In this document: positions 8,137-17,943 of the stretch, piece after piece
Numbering within the stretch: position 1 is the stretch's first letter
How the letters are laid out: the number at the start of each line of letters is the position of its first letter
Source of the DNA: RH-AL1 sp050013235
GTDB lineage: Bacteria > Pseudomonadota > Alphaproteobacteria > Rhizobiales > Beijerinckiaceae
Assembly: GCA_050013235.1 (NCBI GenBank)
Contig: JBEKFQ010000008.1
Span: 34,690-98,689, forward strand
Direction of reading: 5' to 3'
DNA length: 64,000 bases
The notes under the pieces: model-generated
Databases searched by the model: none
What the model was told of the DNA's origin: nothing
What the model saw: the letters and a program-made list of their open reading frames with translations, nothing else
Position numbers and translations under genes: made by a program

Positions 8137-11100
8137 TGGCGGCGTAATGCTATCCCATCCGCCCGCGGGAGCCTCGACTTCTGTCGCCGCGACATCCGCC
8201 GTTTTCGGATGGAACGCCGCGGCCAAGGCCTTGGCGATCGCAAGATCGTCCGGAGAAAGCTTGGCCGCGACTTCATCCCGCTTTTTCGCCGCATCCACGT
8301 CGCTCTGCTCCGCCGCGATAGCGAACCATTGATAGGACTGGATGAGCGATTGCTTCACGCCAAGCCCGCGCGCGTAGAGAATGGCGAGATTATATTGGCT
8401 GTCGTGAACACCATATTCCGCCGCCTTGCGGAACCATTCCACGGCGCCGGCATAATCGGGCTTGCCATCGCCATCGGCAATCATGACGGCTAGATTGTGC
8501 ATCGCACGCGGATTGCCTGCTTCAGCCGCCTTCACATACCAGGCCCGCGCCTTCGCGGAATCGCGGGGAACGCCGATGCCTTTTTCGTAGAGCGAAGCGA
8601 GCTTGTATTGCGCGGGCACCAAGCCTTGCCGCGCGGCTTTCTCGAACAAATTCGCGGCGAGCGCGAAATCTTTCGTGACCAGCCGGCCTTCGGCGTAGCG
8701 GGAGGCCATCTCGTATTCGGCCGCGGCATTGCCGCTATCGGCCCATTGCTTGAGCACGACGGTCGACTCGGCCGCGGAACGCGCCGGTTTCATCGCGGCG
8801 AAGCTCGGGATGGACACGAGCGAACCGGTTGGCGTGGTGTCGCTTCCGGCGAGCGCCGCTCCCGGCGGCGGCGGCGCCTTTGGCAAGGCGTTTGGCGTGA
8901 GATCGGACGCGGCCAAGCGGCCCGCGCCCGAGGCAACGGGGGGCGCGCGCGTGGCGGCCTCGGGCCGTGGCGCGGCTGTTTCAACTCGTGGCGCGGCTGT
9001 TTCAGTTCGTGGCGCGGCCTGGGCGATCTTTATGGGCGCCACGGCTTTTCCGGCAGCGAACGTCCTCGCGCCGTCCTCGCCTTTTATCGCGCCGATGACG
9101 GCAAGCGTGCCAACCATGACAAAAAGCGCCGCGATGCTCATCAAGATCGGCTTTTTATGAGTCTCGACATAATCACGTGTTTTCGCCATCAAATCCGCGC
9201 GCGACGCCGAACCGGGAGCGGATGTGCCCATTTGCTTGAGGGCGATGACCGCGGGATCGTTTTGCGCGGCACGGGCGGCGCGGCGAGCCGCGGCAATAAA
9301 GTCCGCGCGGCCCGCGGTTTCGTCCAGATCTGCCGGCCCAGCCTGCCGGGAGGGTGTCTTGGCGCGTTCCGCCGGCCGGGCCGGGCGCACAGGCGCGTCC
9401 AACAAATCGGAGGCATCGAGCAGCAGATCGGGCAGAGCTTGCGCTCGCGGCGAACTTGTACGTTGATCCCGCGCACGGGGAGCTTGCCTGCCGGAATCGG
9501 AATCGGGACCGTGCCGGACGTCCACGGCGGTGGATGGCGCCGGCGCGGCTTGCGGCTGAGGCGCCCGGGCCTGGGCGATTTCGCTTTCCATGTGGGAAAG
9601 CCGGTCGACGACTTTCTCGAGAGTCTCGTGAAGAGCGTCGAGGGTCGCGCGAGCCCTTCGATCAGCTTGCTCTTGAAGCGATACGAGGGCGGCAATTTCA
9701 TGCGCTACGGCGGGCCTGGCCTTTTCTCCGGCTGCCAGGGCCGCGGCCTCTTGAGCGGCTTTGGCGGCGGCGGTCTCGACGCTGCGGCGGGTCTCCTCGA
9801 TATGCGCGAACAAAGCCTGCATCGAACGTTCGATCGCGGGAAGTGCCGCAAGTTCGCTATCGCTCTGTTCGAAGCGTTTCGAGAGTTGCGCAATCTGCTG
9901 CTGCAGGGCCTCGATTGCACGATGACTCGCATCTGGCGCGCGAGCCGCTTCGATCCGGCCGGAAAGTCCGCGGACAAGCGCTTCGAGCGATTGCGCATCG
10001 CCGGTCTGCCATTCCCCGGTCTTTTCCGCGCCGGAGACAAGCTGACGCTGCATCTGATCGATCTTCGAGCCTAAGTTCTCGAATTGCCGCTCGATCTTGT
10101 CGAAAAAAGCCGGTTCCTGAGGCTTTTGGAGCAGGGTCCGGACCCCCTTGGCGGGAGATTCGTGATGGCTGCCACCAGACTCGTCCGGGGATGATGGTTT
10201 CTGGGCCGGCCGCAACAAGACCTCTAACGAGGCGAGATCGCCGAACTTGCCGGCGCGGGTCAGGAGAGTCGCGATCGTCTCGTCGATCGCGGAGGCCCGC
10301 TCATCCGGCCCAAGGTGGCCGGGCAGACCCGATAGTTTCGCAATTTCGGCAGCCAAACCGGCGAGCGCGGCGGATCCCGGAACTTCGGGCCGGGCGGCGG
10401 CGCTGACGTTACCGGCGGGGGTGGCGGCAATCTGATCCGTCCGCGCGGGCACTGGCGCAGAGCCCATGGGCGGCTCCGCGGCCTGACGGCCCGCAATGCT
10501 CCGATGCATGTCCGCGAGCTTCGCCTCGAGATCCGCCATTCCCCGCTGCAACCGGCGGATTTCATCGGAGTCCTGGCCGGCGGCCCGGGGTTGCCCCGCT
10601 TTCAGCGAAGCCGCATTCGGCTCACGAGCGTGGGCTTGACCAGGCGGAGTTTGGCGCGGCGCGGCGTGCGGCCGGCGCTCTGTCGCTTCATCGAGCAGAC
10701 GCTGATGATGGATGATATCGGCGATCGCCTCGTCGAGCCGCAATTTGGCAGGGGGCAATTCGTCAGCCTGCGATCGCGAGGGCGCGGCCAAGGCAGCGCC
10801 TTCGTCCACAGGGGCAGCTTGCGTCTCGCGTTGCGAGCGGCGGCCCAAAGCATCGAGACGTGCCTCTAACCGGGTGAGAGCGCCTTTAATGGGCCGGTAA
10901 TGATCGCCGGAGACGCGATCGGCGATCCGCGCTTCCATTTCCGACAATTTGCGCGAGAGAGCGATGAACATCTCATGCTCGTCCGCGCGCTTGTTTTCGG
11001 CTGCTTCGATGATCTTGGCGATCGAGGCGAGGGCCTTTTCACCTTTGCGCTCGGCCAGTGTGGCCCGGCGCTCCATGGCCTCGATCGCCTCTTCAAGCAG

Positions 11101-11580
11101 GAATTCCGTATCGTCCGGAGCAACCCTAGACCGCTGCGGCTGCCGGTCCTCATCGGCATATCCGCCCGCATAGCTGTCGCGGCCGCTGGGGTCCGCCTGG
11201 CGATTTCGCGCCATCATGCCGCTTTCCTCGCGACCGGCGGCCTCGTCTCCGGTGTCGAAGCGGCCCTGGCCGCGCGAGTCGAATCGATTGCCGGTCCAAC
11301 GGGTTCTCTGCGAAGGCCGCTGGCCGGCGGAATCCGCCTCGCGCTCCCCGGCGCCATAGCGCGCGCGCGCGCCCAAGCGCTCGAGCTTCGCTTTCACGGC
11401 ATCGATCCGGTCTTGAGCGTCGACGTGGTCCATTTCGAGCCCATATTCGGCTGCGTGCCCGGCAATGACGCCGTCTAGCCATTCCCCAAGGGATTTGCCC
11501 TGGCGGCGTGCTGCTTCCCTTGCGGCCTCACGTGCATCGAACCCGACACCATTGATGTTCCAGGGAACCGCCTTGTTCAT
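8095..11580 (-). CDS. PodJ-like polar localisation / Sel1-repeat membrane protein
   Basis: 1161 aa from the chosen ATG at 11580. The product then begins MNKAVPWNINGVGFDAREAA and EAARRQGKSLGEWL, the typical start of alphaproteobacterial PodJ-type proteins; a GTG 19 codons upstream is less likely. Order: short N-terminal motif, long Gln/Glu/Arg-rich coiled-coil cytoplasmic part (~res 150-650), disordered Ala/Pro stretch, one transmembrane helix (ILMSIAALFVMVGTLAVIGAI, ~res 800), a periplasmic linker with AAPRxET repeats, then 4-5 Sel1 repeats (AxxYxLAxLYxxGxGV). PodJ organises a cell pole in Caulobacter. No C-terminal peptidoglycan-binding domain is seen, so the match is to architecture, not to every PodJ part. 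Confidence 0.75.
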   Translation of the reverse strand: MNKAVPWNINGVGFDAREAAREAARRQGKSLGEWLDGVIAGHAAEYGLEMDHVDAQDRIDAVKAKLERLGARARYGAGEREADSAGQRPSQRTRWTGNRFDSRGQGRFDTGDEAAGREESGMMARNRQADPSGRDSYAGGYADEDRQPQRSRVAPDDTEFLLEEAIEAMERRATLAERKGEKALASIAKIIEAAENKRADEHEMFIALSRKLSEMEARIADRVSGDHYRPIKGALTRLEARLDALGRRSQRETQAAPVDEGAALAAPSRSQADELPPAKLRLDEAIADIIHHQRLLDEATERRPHAAPRQTPPGQAHAREPNAASLKAGQPRAAGQDSDEIRRLQRGMADLEAKLADMHRSIAGRQAAEPPMGSAPVPARTDQIAATPAGNVSAAARPEVPGSAALAGLAAEIAKLSGLPGHLGPDERASAIDETIATLLTRAGKFGDLASLEVLLRPAQKPSSPDESGGSHHESPAKGVRTLLQKPQEPAFFDKIERQFENLGSKIDQMQRQLVSGAEKTGEWQTGDAQSLEALVRGLSGRIEAARAPDASHRAIEALQQQIAQLSKRFEQSDSELAALPAIERSMQALFAHIEETRRSVETAAAKAAQEAAALAAGEKARPAVAHEIAALVSLQEQADRRARATLDALHETLEKVVDRLSHMESEIAQARAPQPQAAPAPSTAVDVRHGPDSDSGRQAPRARDQRTSSPRAQALPDLLLDASDLLDAPVRPARPAERAKTPSRQAGPADLDETAGRADFIAAARRAARAAQNDPAVIALKQMGTSAPGSASRADLMAKTRDYVETHKKPILMSIAALFVMVGTLAVIGAIKGEDGARTFAAGKAVAPIKIAQAAPRTETAAPRVETAAPRPEAATRAPPVASGAGRLAASDLTPNALPKAPPPPGAALAGSDTTPTGSLVSIPSFAAMKPARSAAESTVVLKQWADSGNAAAEYEMASRYAEGRLVTKDFALAANLFEKAARQGLVPAQYKLASLYEKGIGVPRDSAKARAWYVKAAEAGNPRAMHNLAVMIADGDGKPDYAGAVEWFRKAAEYGVHDSQYNLAILYARGLGVKQSLIQSYQWFAIAAEQSDVDAAKKRDEVAAKLSPDDLAIAKALAAAFHPKTADVAATEVEAPAGGWDSITPPTPLKSERPKLSSL

Positions 11581-11820
11581 CGATCTATCCGTCGGGACGG
11601 AAACCCCGCGTTGGAGCAGATATGCAGGACCGGCCACCGCTGGAAACGAATCGCGGGCCGGTCACCCTAACTCGACCTTCCGTCGCTAGGGTAAACAATT
11701 CATTAAGATTGATCGATTTTGGCACAGGCGCGAACAGCATCTACAAAAGTTGTATTTCCGGCTGTTGGACTTGTCGCTATGGTAGTTGCGCGTTTTTATA
11801 AATCAATAAAGGGGGGGCCA

Positions 11821-12270
11821 ATGCTGGACGATCGATCAGCGGCATCGGTAAAGGCTGAACCACTTGGTCACGAAGAGTGTTCCATTAGCGACATGGCGCG
11901 CATTTACGGCGTAAGCCTGCGCACGCTTCGCTTTTACGAGGATCGCGGCCTTCTGTCTCCAAACCGCCAAGGGACAGCACGGTTCTATAATGCCGCGAAC
12001 CGTATGCGCCTCGAACTGATTCTGAAGGGTAAAAGGCTTGGGTTCACCCTGGCCGAAATTCAGGATCTCATCGCGTTGCGCGGGAAGAATGGGCAATCGC
12101 ACGCGTCCGACGCTGACAAAGCCGATTTAACGAGCGGGTTGAACAATCAGCAGATCGAAGCTCAGATCGCCCATTTGGAGCGGCAACGCGGGGAATTGGA
12201 CGAAGCCTTGGCAGAGCTGCGAGAGGCCCTTGGCAAGCTGAAGCAAAACAAGATTGGTCTTAAAAGCTGA
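11821..12270 (+). CDS. MerR-family transcriptional regulator
   Basis: 149 aa from the ATG at 11821, preceded by a strong G-rich Shine-Dalgarno (AAAGGGGGG). A longer frame from a TTG at 11719 adds unrelated residues. The MerR winged helix-turn-helix is clear: SISDMARIYGVSLRTLRFYEDRGLLSP, then RFYNAANRMRLELILKGKRLGFTLAEI. A C-terminal coiled coil (~res 100-140) serves dimerisation. No Cys pair or effector domain for metal or drug sensing is visible, so it is a stand-alone DNA-binding regulator of unknown target. It converges with the hybrid histidine kinase gene. Confidence 0.88.
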   Translation: MLDDRSAASVKAEPLGHEECSISDMARIYGVSLRTLRFYEDRGLLSPNRQGTARFYNAANRMRLELILKGKRLGFTLAEIQDLIALRGKNGQSHASDADKADLTSGLNNQQIEAQIAHLERQRGELDEALAELREALGKLKQNKIGLKS

Positions 12271-12368
12271 GGGGGTAGCGGCCCCAGTCCCAATTCCACT
12301 TTCGTCAAACGGTCGAGCTTTGGCTCGTGGGTGGTTTTGGGCGGCTCCCGGCCCAATGAAATCCGGTC

Positions 12369-15300
12369 TCATTCCGCGGCTTGTTTGACGAGGTGCCATT
12401 GCGAGAGCAGGGACCGCAAGACGGCGGGTTTCAAGGGTTTGTTGAGAAAACGGACATCCATCGCATGGGCGAGATCGCGGACTTGCGGGCTCCGGTCTGC
12501 CGTGATCAGAACAGCATGAAAGGCGCCAAAATGGGCCCGGAGCGCCGCGATCACGGCGAGCCCATCGGTCTTGCCGAGGTGATAGTCCGCGATAATGACA
12601 TCCGGCACGAGCTTGGCTGTGGTGAGAGCGCCCATCATGCCTGGCAGGTCTTCCCCGGTGACGACGGTGCACCCCCAGCCGCCTAGGAGCGCGCGCATTC
12701 CCTTGCGAATAGTGGCCTCGTTATCGACGGCCGCAACGACCAGGCCGTCGAGGGAGCGTTGTGTAGTGCCGCTAGTGCTGGCGGCGAAGCTCTGCGCCAC
12801 CGGGATCACGGAGGCGCAGGGAACCAGCACGGAGAAAACCGATCCGCGTCCAGGCTGGGAACGCAGATGGATCTCGTGATTCAAGACCCGGCCGAGCCGC
12901 TCGACGATGGAAAGGCCGAGGCCAACGCCGGGGGCCGTTCGCACCGCGTTGGGGAGCCGCTCGAATTCCCGGAAAATCGCGCGTTGCTTGGACTTCGGAA
13001 CCCCCAAGCCGGTATCCCAGATTTCAATACGGGCCTGGCGGCCACGGCGGCGAACCCCGATGACGACCTGGCCTTTGCCGGTATATTTGATCGCGTTGGA
13101 GATAAGATTGCGCAATAGCCGGCGGAGCAGGCGCCTGTCGGAAAAGATCGGCAGGGACGAGGGAACGAAGGTGACGGCGAGCCCTTTTTTGCTGGCGGCC
13201 GGTGCGAATTCCAGTTGCAACTGGCGAAAGACATCGTTGATGGCGAAGGCCGTGATTTCGGGCTTGGTCGCCCCGGCGTCGAGGCGGGAAATATCGAGCA
13301 AAGCCGTCAGAATGTCTTCGACCGCCTCGAGCGAATCCTCGACATTCACGGCCAGTGTGAGGCAATCGTCCGCCGCCATCCGGGCGCGGACCCGCTCCTT
13401 CAAGGAGGTCGCGTAAAGACGCGCCGCGTTGAGGGGCTGCAGCAAGTCGTGGCTGGCGGCGGCGAGGAAGCGCGTCTTCGAAATATTCGCCTCTTCCGCC
13501 TCGGCCTTGGCCTTGATGAGGTCTCCGTTCAAGCGTTGCAGTTCCTCGGTGCGCTCGCGGACCCGCCGCTCGAGCGTCTCGTTCTCGGCCTCGAGCGTTT
13601 CCTCCGCCCGCAACTCCTCGGTGACATCGATATGATGCAGGACGAGAAAACCATCGGCGAGCCGCAAGCTGCGGCAATCGTATACCCTGCCATCATTGGC
13701 TCGCTGCCGCTTGGTTTTGGACGTATCGAGAATGCCGGCGAGCCGGAATGCGACGATTTCATCGACGAGGCCAGGTCCATAGGCTCCGTTTTCGCCGCCA
13801 TGGCGAATAATATCCAGAAGGGGAAGGCCAACCTGAAGGAATCCGGCGAAATAATTGAAGAGCGCGAGGCCATTGTTATTCCACGCCACCAGCCGCAAGT
13901 TTTTGTCGAATAGGGACATTCCGTGCCTCGAGGCAAGGGCGGCCGTCCGAAGGACGCCGCCGCCTTCATGTTCGAGGTCCGGTGTGATTTCGATCTCCCT
14001 GCCAAGGATGGCTTGCCGCTTCAGGAGAAGGGAGACAATCAAGCGCGATGTCGCTTTCCCAATCGCCGCAGCCAGCAGATCCTCGCCAAATTGCAATTCC
14101 GCTGTGTCCGCCTCTCGCTCTGGGACATGATCCACTCCGCGCTGGATAAAATAAGCTTGGAACGCGGAATTGGTTTGCTTCGATCCTAAGTAATGCGCGA
14201 CAATATCGCGAAGCTGTTCCAGCGTGACCTTGATATCCGGCCGGAAAAAGCCGTCGTTCGAAGGATATTTTCCATCGAAAACCCGGTTGAGGAAAAAGCG
14301 ATCCGCTCGAGAGCCCGGACGGGCCATCCATACGGCGCAGGTCATCGCCAAAGCCGCGAAATTGGCGCCAAGACTCCACAGCATGCCATGGGTGAACGGG
14401 TCGGTATGAAGGCCGAATAGCGCGCCGGGGCGCAGCCAGCCGATTTGAAAGGGCCCGTGCTCCAAGAGCAAATCCAGCCCCCCAAACGCCGGACCGGTGA
14501 TCGGAAGCGCCATTGCATAGAACCACATCGCGATCCCCGCCATAAAGCCGTGGATCGCCCCGCGGGCCGGCAAATTCGTAAATACGACTGCGAAAATACA
14601 AATTGGGACGATCTGCGCGAAAAGACCCAGCGCGATCTGCATCAAGGCCGCGAGTTTGGCCCCCTCGAGCAAGATACAACAGCCGCCGGACAGGACGAAG
14701 GACGCGGCAATCGTAATTCGCCGGATCGTGAGAACCTTTGGCCCAAATTCCTTCTTCCGCCGGTGCCAACGGCGAAACCAGGGGTGCAGCAAGAGCGGCA
14801 TCACGAGATCGTTCGAGACCATTGTCGCGACGCTGATCGAACTCACCAGCATCAAGGACGTCATCGCCCCGAAGCCAGCCACCAAACCAGCGGCGACCAT
14901 AAGCCCGGAATCGGCGCGGAGGGGCACCGCACTCATGGCGACCACGTGAACGCTCTGGCCTGGGAAATGGACCAGGCCCGCGATCAAAATCGGCACGGTG
15001 AACAAAATCATGGTGCAGGTGAGGAGCGGAACGAACCAGGCGGCCTTGCGAATGTCCGCCAAGTCTTGGTTTTCGACGATCGTCATTTGGAATTGCGACG
15101 AGAGAAACAAGAAGCCCCCCGTGCATGCGAGGCCGAAGGAAACGACGGACCAATGAGGCCAGGCGATCAGGAGGTCATGGACCCCTAGGTTTTGTTGCAC
15201 TTGGCTCAAAAGCCCGGCAACCCCGCCAAACATGCCCCAGGTGACAAAGGTTCCGAGCAGGAAAACAGCTACGAACCGCATCACAATTTCCGCCGCGACG

Positions 15301-15878
15301 ACCAGGCTCATGCCGCGTTGATGACCCATGTTATCAGGCCGCCGCGTGCCAATCGCGATCACGAAGACCGCCATGGCCGCCGCAATGAAGATGCAAAAAA
15401 CGCGTGTCGGTCCTGGAACGGATGGCCCCGGCAAATCTCCCAAAATGGCCGCGAACGACACGCAAATCGCGTTGAGCATCAAGGCATTCAGTGGAATGCC
15501 GGCGACGAATAAAATGACCGCCATGACCGCGCCAACACTGACCGCCTTGCCGTAGGCGGCCGTGGCAAAATCGGCGATCGTCGTGACGTTCCGGTCCTTG
15601 GCGAAACGGACCATCCTCCGGATGAGCGGCCCTCCCAAGGCGAAGACGGCGACCGGGACGAGCCAGATCAAAATCGTCTCGCCGCCCTCGCCGCCAAGAC
15701 CGGCCAGCGCCAAGCAAGTTGGAAAACCCCAATTAATACAGCACCCCAAGAGATAAATGGCGGTGCGGGCGCGGGGGTTGTCGAAGAGATGCAAGGCCCG
15801 GCCGCCAAACTGCGACAAGGCAAAAAGCCCACCCAAATAGGCCAGTACGATGCAGGCCGGGAATACAGCTGATGCCAC
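12369..15878 (-). CDS. Hybrid histidine kinase with sodium:solute-symporter-like N-terminus (CrbS/NahK-like)
   Basis: 1169 aa, GTG start with GGAG about 9 bp upstream. Residues ~1-500 form a multi-pass membrane domain related to Na+/solute symporters. They are followed by a STAC/PAS-like linker with a coiled coil (ETLERRVRERTEELQRLN), the HisKA domain with phospho-acceptor His in ASHDLLQPLNAARLY (~res 811), an HATPase domain (NLISNAIKYTGKG; GVGLGLSIVERLG), and a C-terminal receiver with acceptor Asp in ADYHLGKTDG (~res 1098). This is the architecture of CrbS in the acetate switch and of related sensors thought to couple substrate transport or sensing to signalling. No response regulator gene lies next to it, so its partner is elsewhere. 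Confidence 0.9.
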   Translation of the reverse strand: MASAVFPACIVLAYLGGLFALSQFGGRALHLFDNPRARTAIYLLGCCINWGFPTCLALAGLGGEGGETILIWLVPVAVFALGGPLIRRMVRFAKDRNVTTIADFATAAYGKAVSVGAVMAVILFVAGIPLNALMLNAICVSFAAILGDLPGPSVPGPTRVFCIFIAAAMAVFVIAIGTRRPDNMGHQRGMSLVVAAEIVMRFVAVFLLGTFVTWGMFGGVAGLLSQVQQNLGVHDLLIAWPHWSVVSFGLACTGGFLFLSSQFQMTIVENQDLADIRKAAWFVPLLTCTMILFTVPILIAGLVHFPGQSVHVVAMSAVPLRADSGLMVAAGLVAGFGAMTSLMLVSSISVATMVSNDLVMPLLLHPWFRRWHRRKKEFGPKVLTIRRITIAASFVLSGGCCILLEGAKLAALMQIALGLFAQIVPICIFAVVFTNLPARGAIHGFMAGIAMWFYAMALPITGPAFGGLDLLLEHGPFQIGWLRPGALFGLHTDPFTHGMLWSLGANFAALAMTCAVWMARPGSRADRFFLNRVFDGKYPSNDGFFRPDIKVTLEQLRDIVAHYLGSKQTNSAFQAYFIQRGVDHVPEREADTAELQFGEDLLAAAIGKATSRLIVSLLLKRQAILGREIEITPDLEHEGGGVLRTAALASRHGMSLFDKNLRLVAWNNNGLALFNYFAGFLQVGLPLLDIIRHGGENGAYGPGLVDEIVAFRLAGILDTSKTKRQRANDGRVYDCRSLRLADGFLVLHHIDVTEELRAEETLEAENETLERRVRERTEELQRLNGDLIKAKAEAEEANISKTRFLAAASHDLLQPLNAARLYATSLKERVRARMAADDCLTLAVNVEDSLEAVEDILTALLDISRLDAGATKPEITAFAINDVFRQLQLEFAPAASKKGLAVTFVPSSLPIFSDRRLLRRLLRNLISNAIKYTGKGQVVIGVRRRGRQARIEIWDTGLGVPKSKQRAIFREFERLPNAVRTAPGVGLGLSIVERLGRVLNHEIHLRSQPGRGSVFSVLVPCASVIPVAQSFAASTSGTTQRSLDGLVVAAVDNEATIRKGMRALLGGWGCTVVTGEDLPGMMGALTTAKLVPDVIIADYHLGKTDGLAVIAALRAHFGAFHAVLITADRSPQVRDLAHAMDVRFLNKPLKPAVLRSLLSQWHLVKQAAE

Positions 15879-16034
15879 GGGCTGACTTCTCCATTACCGG
15901 CACCCCGCCAATGCAGGGGGAGTCTTCTTATTAAAATACGGGATAACCCAGCTTGCCAAGCTGAGACATGCCGTTAGTCTGAGGCGAGCTCCATAAAGCG
16001 AAATCGCAAGGACCATCACGGAGGCAGGGCCGCT

Positions 16035-16457
16035 ATGCTGAAGGATTTCAGGGATTTCGCCATGAAAGGCAATGTCGCCGATCTCGCGATCGGCGTTATC
16101 ATCGGCGCTGCATTTGGGAAGATCATCGAGTCTCTTGTTGGCGATATTATCATGCCGGTTATTGGGGCGCTGACCGGCGGGCTCGATTTTTCCAATTATT
16201 TTCTGGCTCTTTCGAAAGCCGTCTCGGCAACCTCTTTGGCCGATGCCAAAAAGCAGGGCGCTGTGCTCGCTTGGGGGAACTTCCTCACGATCGCGGTGAA
16301 TTTCTTGATCATTGCCTTCATTCTCTTCTTGGTGGTGCGCGCTATTACGCTGCTCAAGAAGCAGATTGCCGCCGCGCCGGAGGCCGTAAATGCCGCGCCG
16401 CCCCGGCAAGAGATCCTGCTGGAAGAAATTCGTGACCTTTTGGCCAAGCCCAAATAG
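16035..16457 (+). CDS. mscL: Large-conductance mechanosensitive channel MscL
   Basis: 140 aa, typical length. The start MLKDFRDFAMKGNVADLAIGVIIGAAFGKI matches the N-terminal amphipathic helix and first pore-lining helix with its conserved small residues; the second membrane helix is NFLTIAVNFLIIAFILFLVV. A C-terminal helix (ILLEEIRDLLAKPK) forms the cytoplasmic bundle. The homopentameric channel in the inner membrane opens under membrane tension to release osmolytes after hypo-osmotic shock. A GGAGG lies ~11 bp before the ATG. The gene stands alone and converges with hemA. Confidence 0.95.
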   Translation: MLKDFRDFAMKGNVADLAIGVIIGAAFGKIIESLVGDIIMPVIGALTGGLDFSNYFLALSKAVSATSLADAKKQGAVLAWGNFLTIAVNFLIIAFILFLVVRAITLLKKQIAAAPEAVNAAPPRQEILLEEIRDLLAKPK

Positions 16458-16531
16458 ACCGGCAACCTTTTCCGGGCCGGCTTCTCCTTCGCCTTGCTCT
16501 CTTGCGCGGAGCTTTTCCAAGCCTCCAAAAT

Positions 16532-16569
16532 AGACCTGGGCCTCTTATAAAGACTTGGGCCTCTTATAA
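16532..16569. repeat. 19-bp tandem duplication between mscL and hemA
   Basis: Two adjacent copies of AGAC(C/T)TGGGCCTCTTATAA, differing at one base. It lies in the convergent intergenic gap and has no evident coding role. A local duplication is the simplest reading. Confidence 0.85.
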
Positions 16570-16586
16570 ATATTTGGCATTCGGCA

Positions 16587-16620
16587 AACAAAAGCGCGTT
16601 CCACCGGGGTGGAACGCGCA
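16587..16620 (-). terminator. Rho-independent terminator of hemA
   Basis: Perfect 12-bp stem GCGCGTTCCACC / GGTGGAACGCGC with a GG loop (16594-16619). Read on the minus strand it is followed by TTTTGTTTG. It lies ~35 bp after the hemA stop codon and could also stop transcripts from mscL. Confidence 0.85.
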
Positions 16621-16653
16621 TGTCCGTCAATCCTAGATCCATCCGGCGTGCTG

Positions 16654-17943
16654 TTATTCCGCCGCCCGTTTGAACTCGGGGAAAGAACAGGCAACCGCGG
16701 CGGGCTCGCGGCGGAATTTGAGGATCTTTGGCTCCTCGAAGGGAAGGCCCAGGGCTTTCCAGACATCGGCGAGCGCGTCCACCAGTTCGGCGATATGGGC
16801 ATCGCTATGGAATGGAGTCGGAGTGATTCGCAGCCGCTCGGTCCCTTTCGCGACGGTGGGATAGTTGATGGGCTGGATGTAGATGTTATGGCGCTCTAGC
16901 AGCATATCACAGGCCGCCTTGCATAATTCCGCATCGCCGACGAATACCGGCACGATATGGGAGGGGTTGGCCATGACGGGCAAACCGGCCGCGCTCAAGG
17001 CATGTTTCGTGAGGAGCGCTTGGCGCTGGTGCTGCGCGCGAAGCTCCGACCCTTCCTTGAGAATGCGCACGGCGGCACTCGCGGCGGCCGCGACGGGTGG
17101 CGGAAGCGCCGTCGTAAAGATGAAGGAGGGCGCATAGGACCGCACCGCGTCGATGATCGCGCTATCGGCCGCGATATAGCCGCCGAGAGTCCCAAAGCCC
17201 TTCGCCAGCGTGCCCTCGATGACATCGACACGCGACATCAGACCTTCGCGGTCGCCAATCCCGCCGCCGCGCGCGCCATAGAGCCCAACCGCATGGACTT
17301 CGTCCATATAGGTCATGGCGTTATAGCGCTCGGCCAGATCGACGATCTCGGCGAGCGGCGCAATATCGCCGTCCATGGAATAAAGGCTCTCGAAAACGAT
17401 CAGCTTGTTGCGCTCTTTGCCCGCCGCCTGAAGCAGCTCTTCGAGATGGGCCATGTCGTTATGGCGGAAGATCATGCGCTGGGCATTCGAGCGGCGGACG
17501 CCTTCGATCATCGAATTATGGTTCAGGGCATCCGAGAGGATGAGGCAACCGGGAATGAGATCGGCGATCGTCGAGATCGCGGCTAAATTGGAGACCCAAC
17601 CCGACGTGAAAACCAGCGCGCTGGTCTTGCCATGAAGATCGGCAAGTTCGCTCTCCAGCTGAACGAGCGGATGGCTAGTGCCCGCAATGTTTCTCGTGCC
17701 GCCGGCCCCGGCCCCATGTTTGACGGCCGCTTCCGTCATGGCGCGGATCACTTCGGGATGACGCCCCATGCCGAGGTAATCGTTCGAGCACCAGATCGTG
17801 ACGTTTTCAGCTTCGAGCCCAGGACGATGCCATAAAGCCGAGGGAAAGTTTTCCGCGCTCCGCTCGAGATCGGCGAAGACGCGGTAACGGCGCTCCGCGG
17901 CCAACCGGCCAATGGCATTTGTGAAGTGGTGACGATAGCTCAT
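16654..17943 (-). CDS. hemA: 5-aminolevulinate synthase
   Basis: 429 aa from the ATG giving MSYRHHFTNAIGRL, preceded by an AGGG-like site; an in-frame ATG 11 codons upstream is less likely. The pyridoxal-phosphate enzyme condenses glycine and succinyl-CoA to 5-aminolevulinate, the first step of heme, chlorophyll and B12 synthesis by the C4 pathway, which marks Alphaproteobacteria. Visible features are TIWCSNDYLGMG, the glycine-rich GAGAGGTRNIAGT, TYMDEVHAVGLYG and the PLP lysine in GTLAKGFGTLGGY. The C-terminal ~20 residues are longer than in Rhizobium HemA. The gene is monocistronic with a strong terminator downstream. Confidence 0.96.
   Translation of the reverse strand: MSYRHHFTNAIGRLAAERRYRVFADLERSAENFPSALWHRPGLEAENVTIWCSNDYLGMGRHPEVIRAMTEAAVKHGAGAGGTRNIAGTSHPLVQLESELADLHGKTSALVFTSGWVSNLAAISTIADLIPGCLILSDALNHNSMIEGVRRSNAQRMIFRHNDMAHLEELLQAAGKERNKLIVFESLYSMDGDIAPLAEIVDLAERYNAMTYMDEVHAVGLYGARGGGIGDREGLMSRVDVIEGTLAKGFGTLGGYIAADSAIIDAVRSYAPSFIFTTALPPPVAAAASAAVRILKEGSELRAQHQRQALLTKHALSAAGLPVMANPSHIVPVFVGDAELCKAACDMLLERHNIYIQPINYPTVAKGTERLRITPTPFHSDAHIAELVDALADVWKALGLPFEEPKILKFRREPAAVACSFPEFKRAAE

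Noticed and set aside
13966..15153. 395-aa minus-strand frame inside the hybrid kinase gene
   Set aside because: Different frame of the same strand with Arg-rich sequence and no domain; the long frame carries the kinase.
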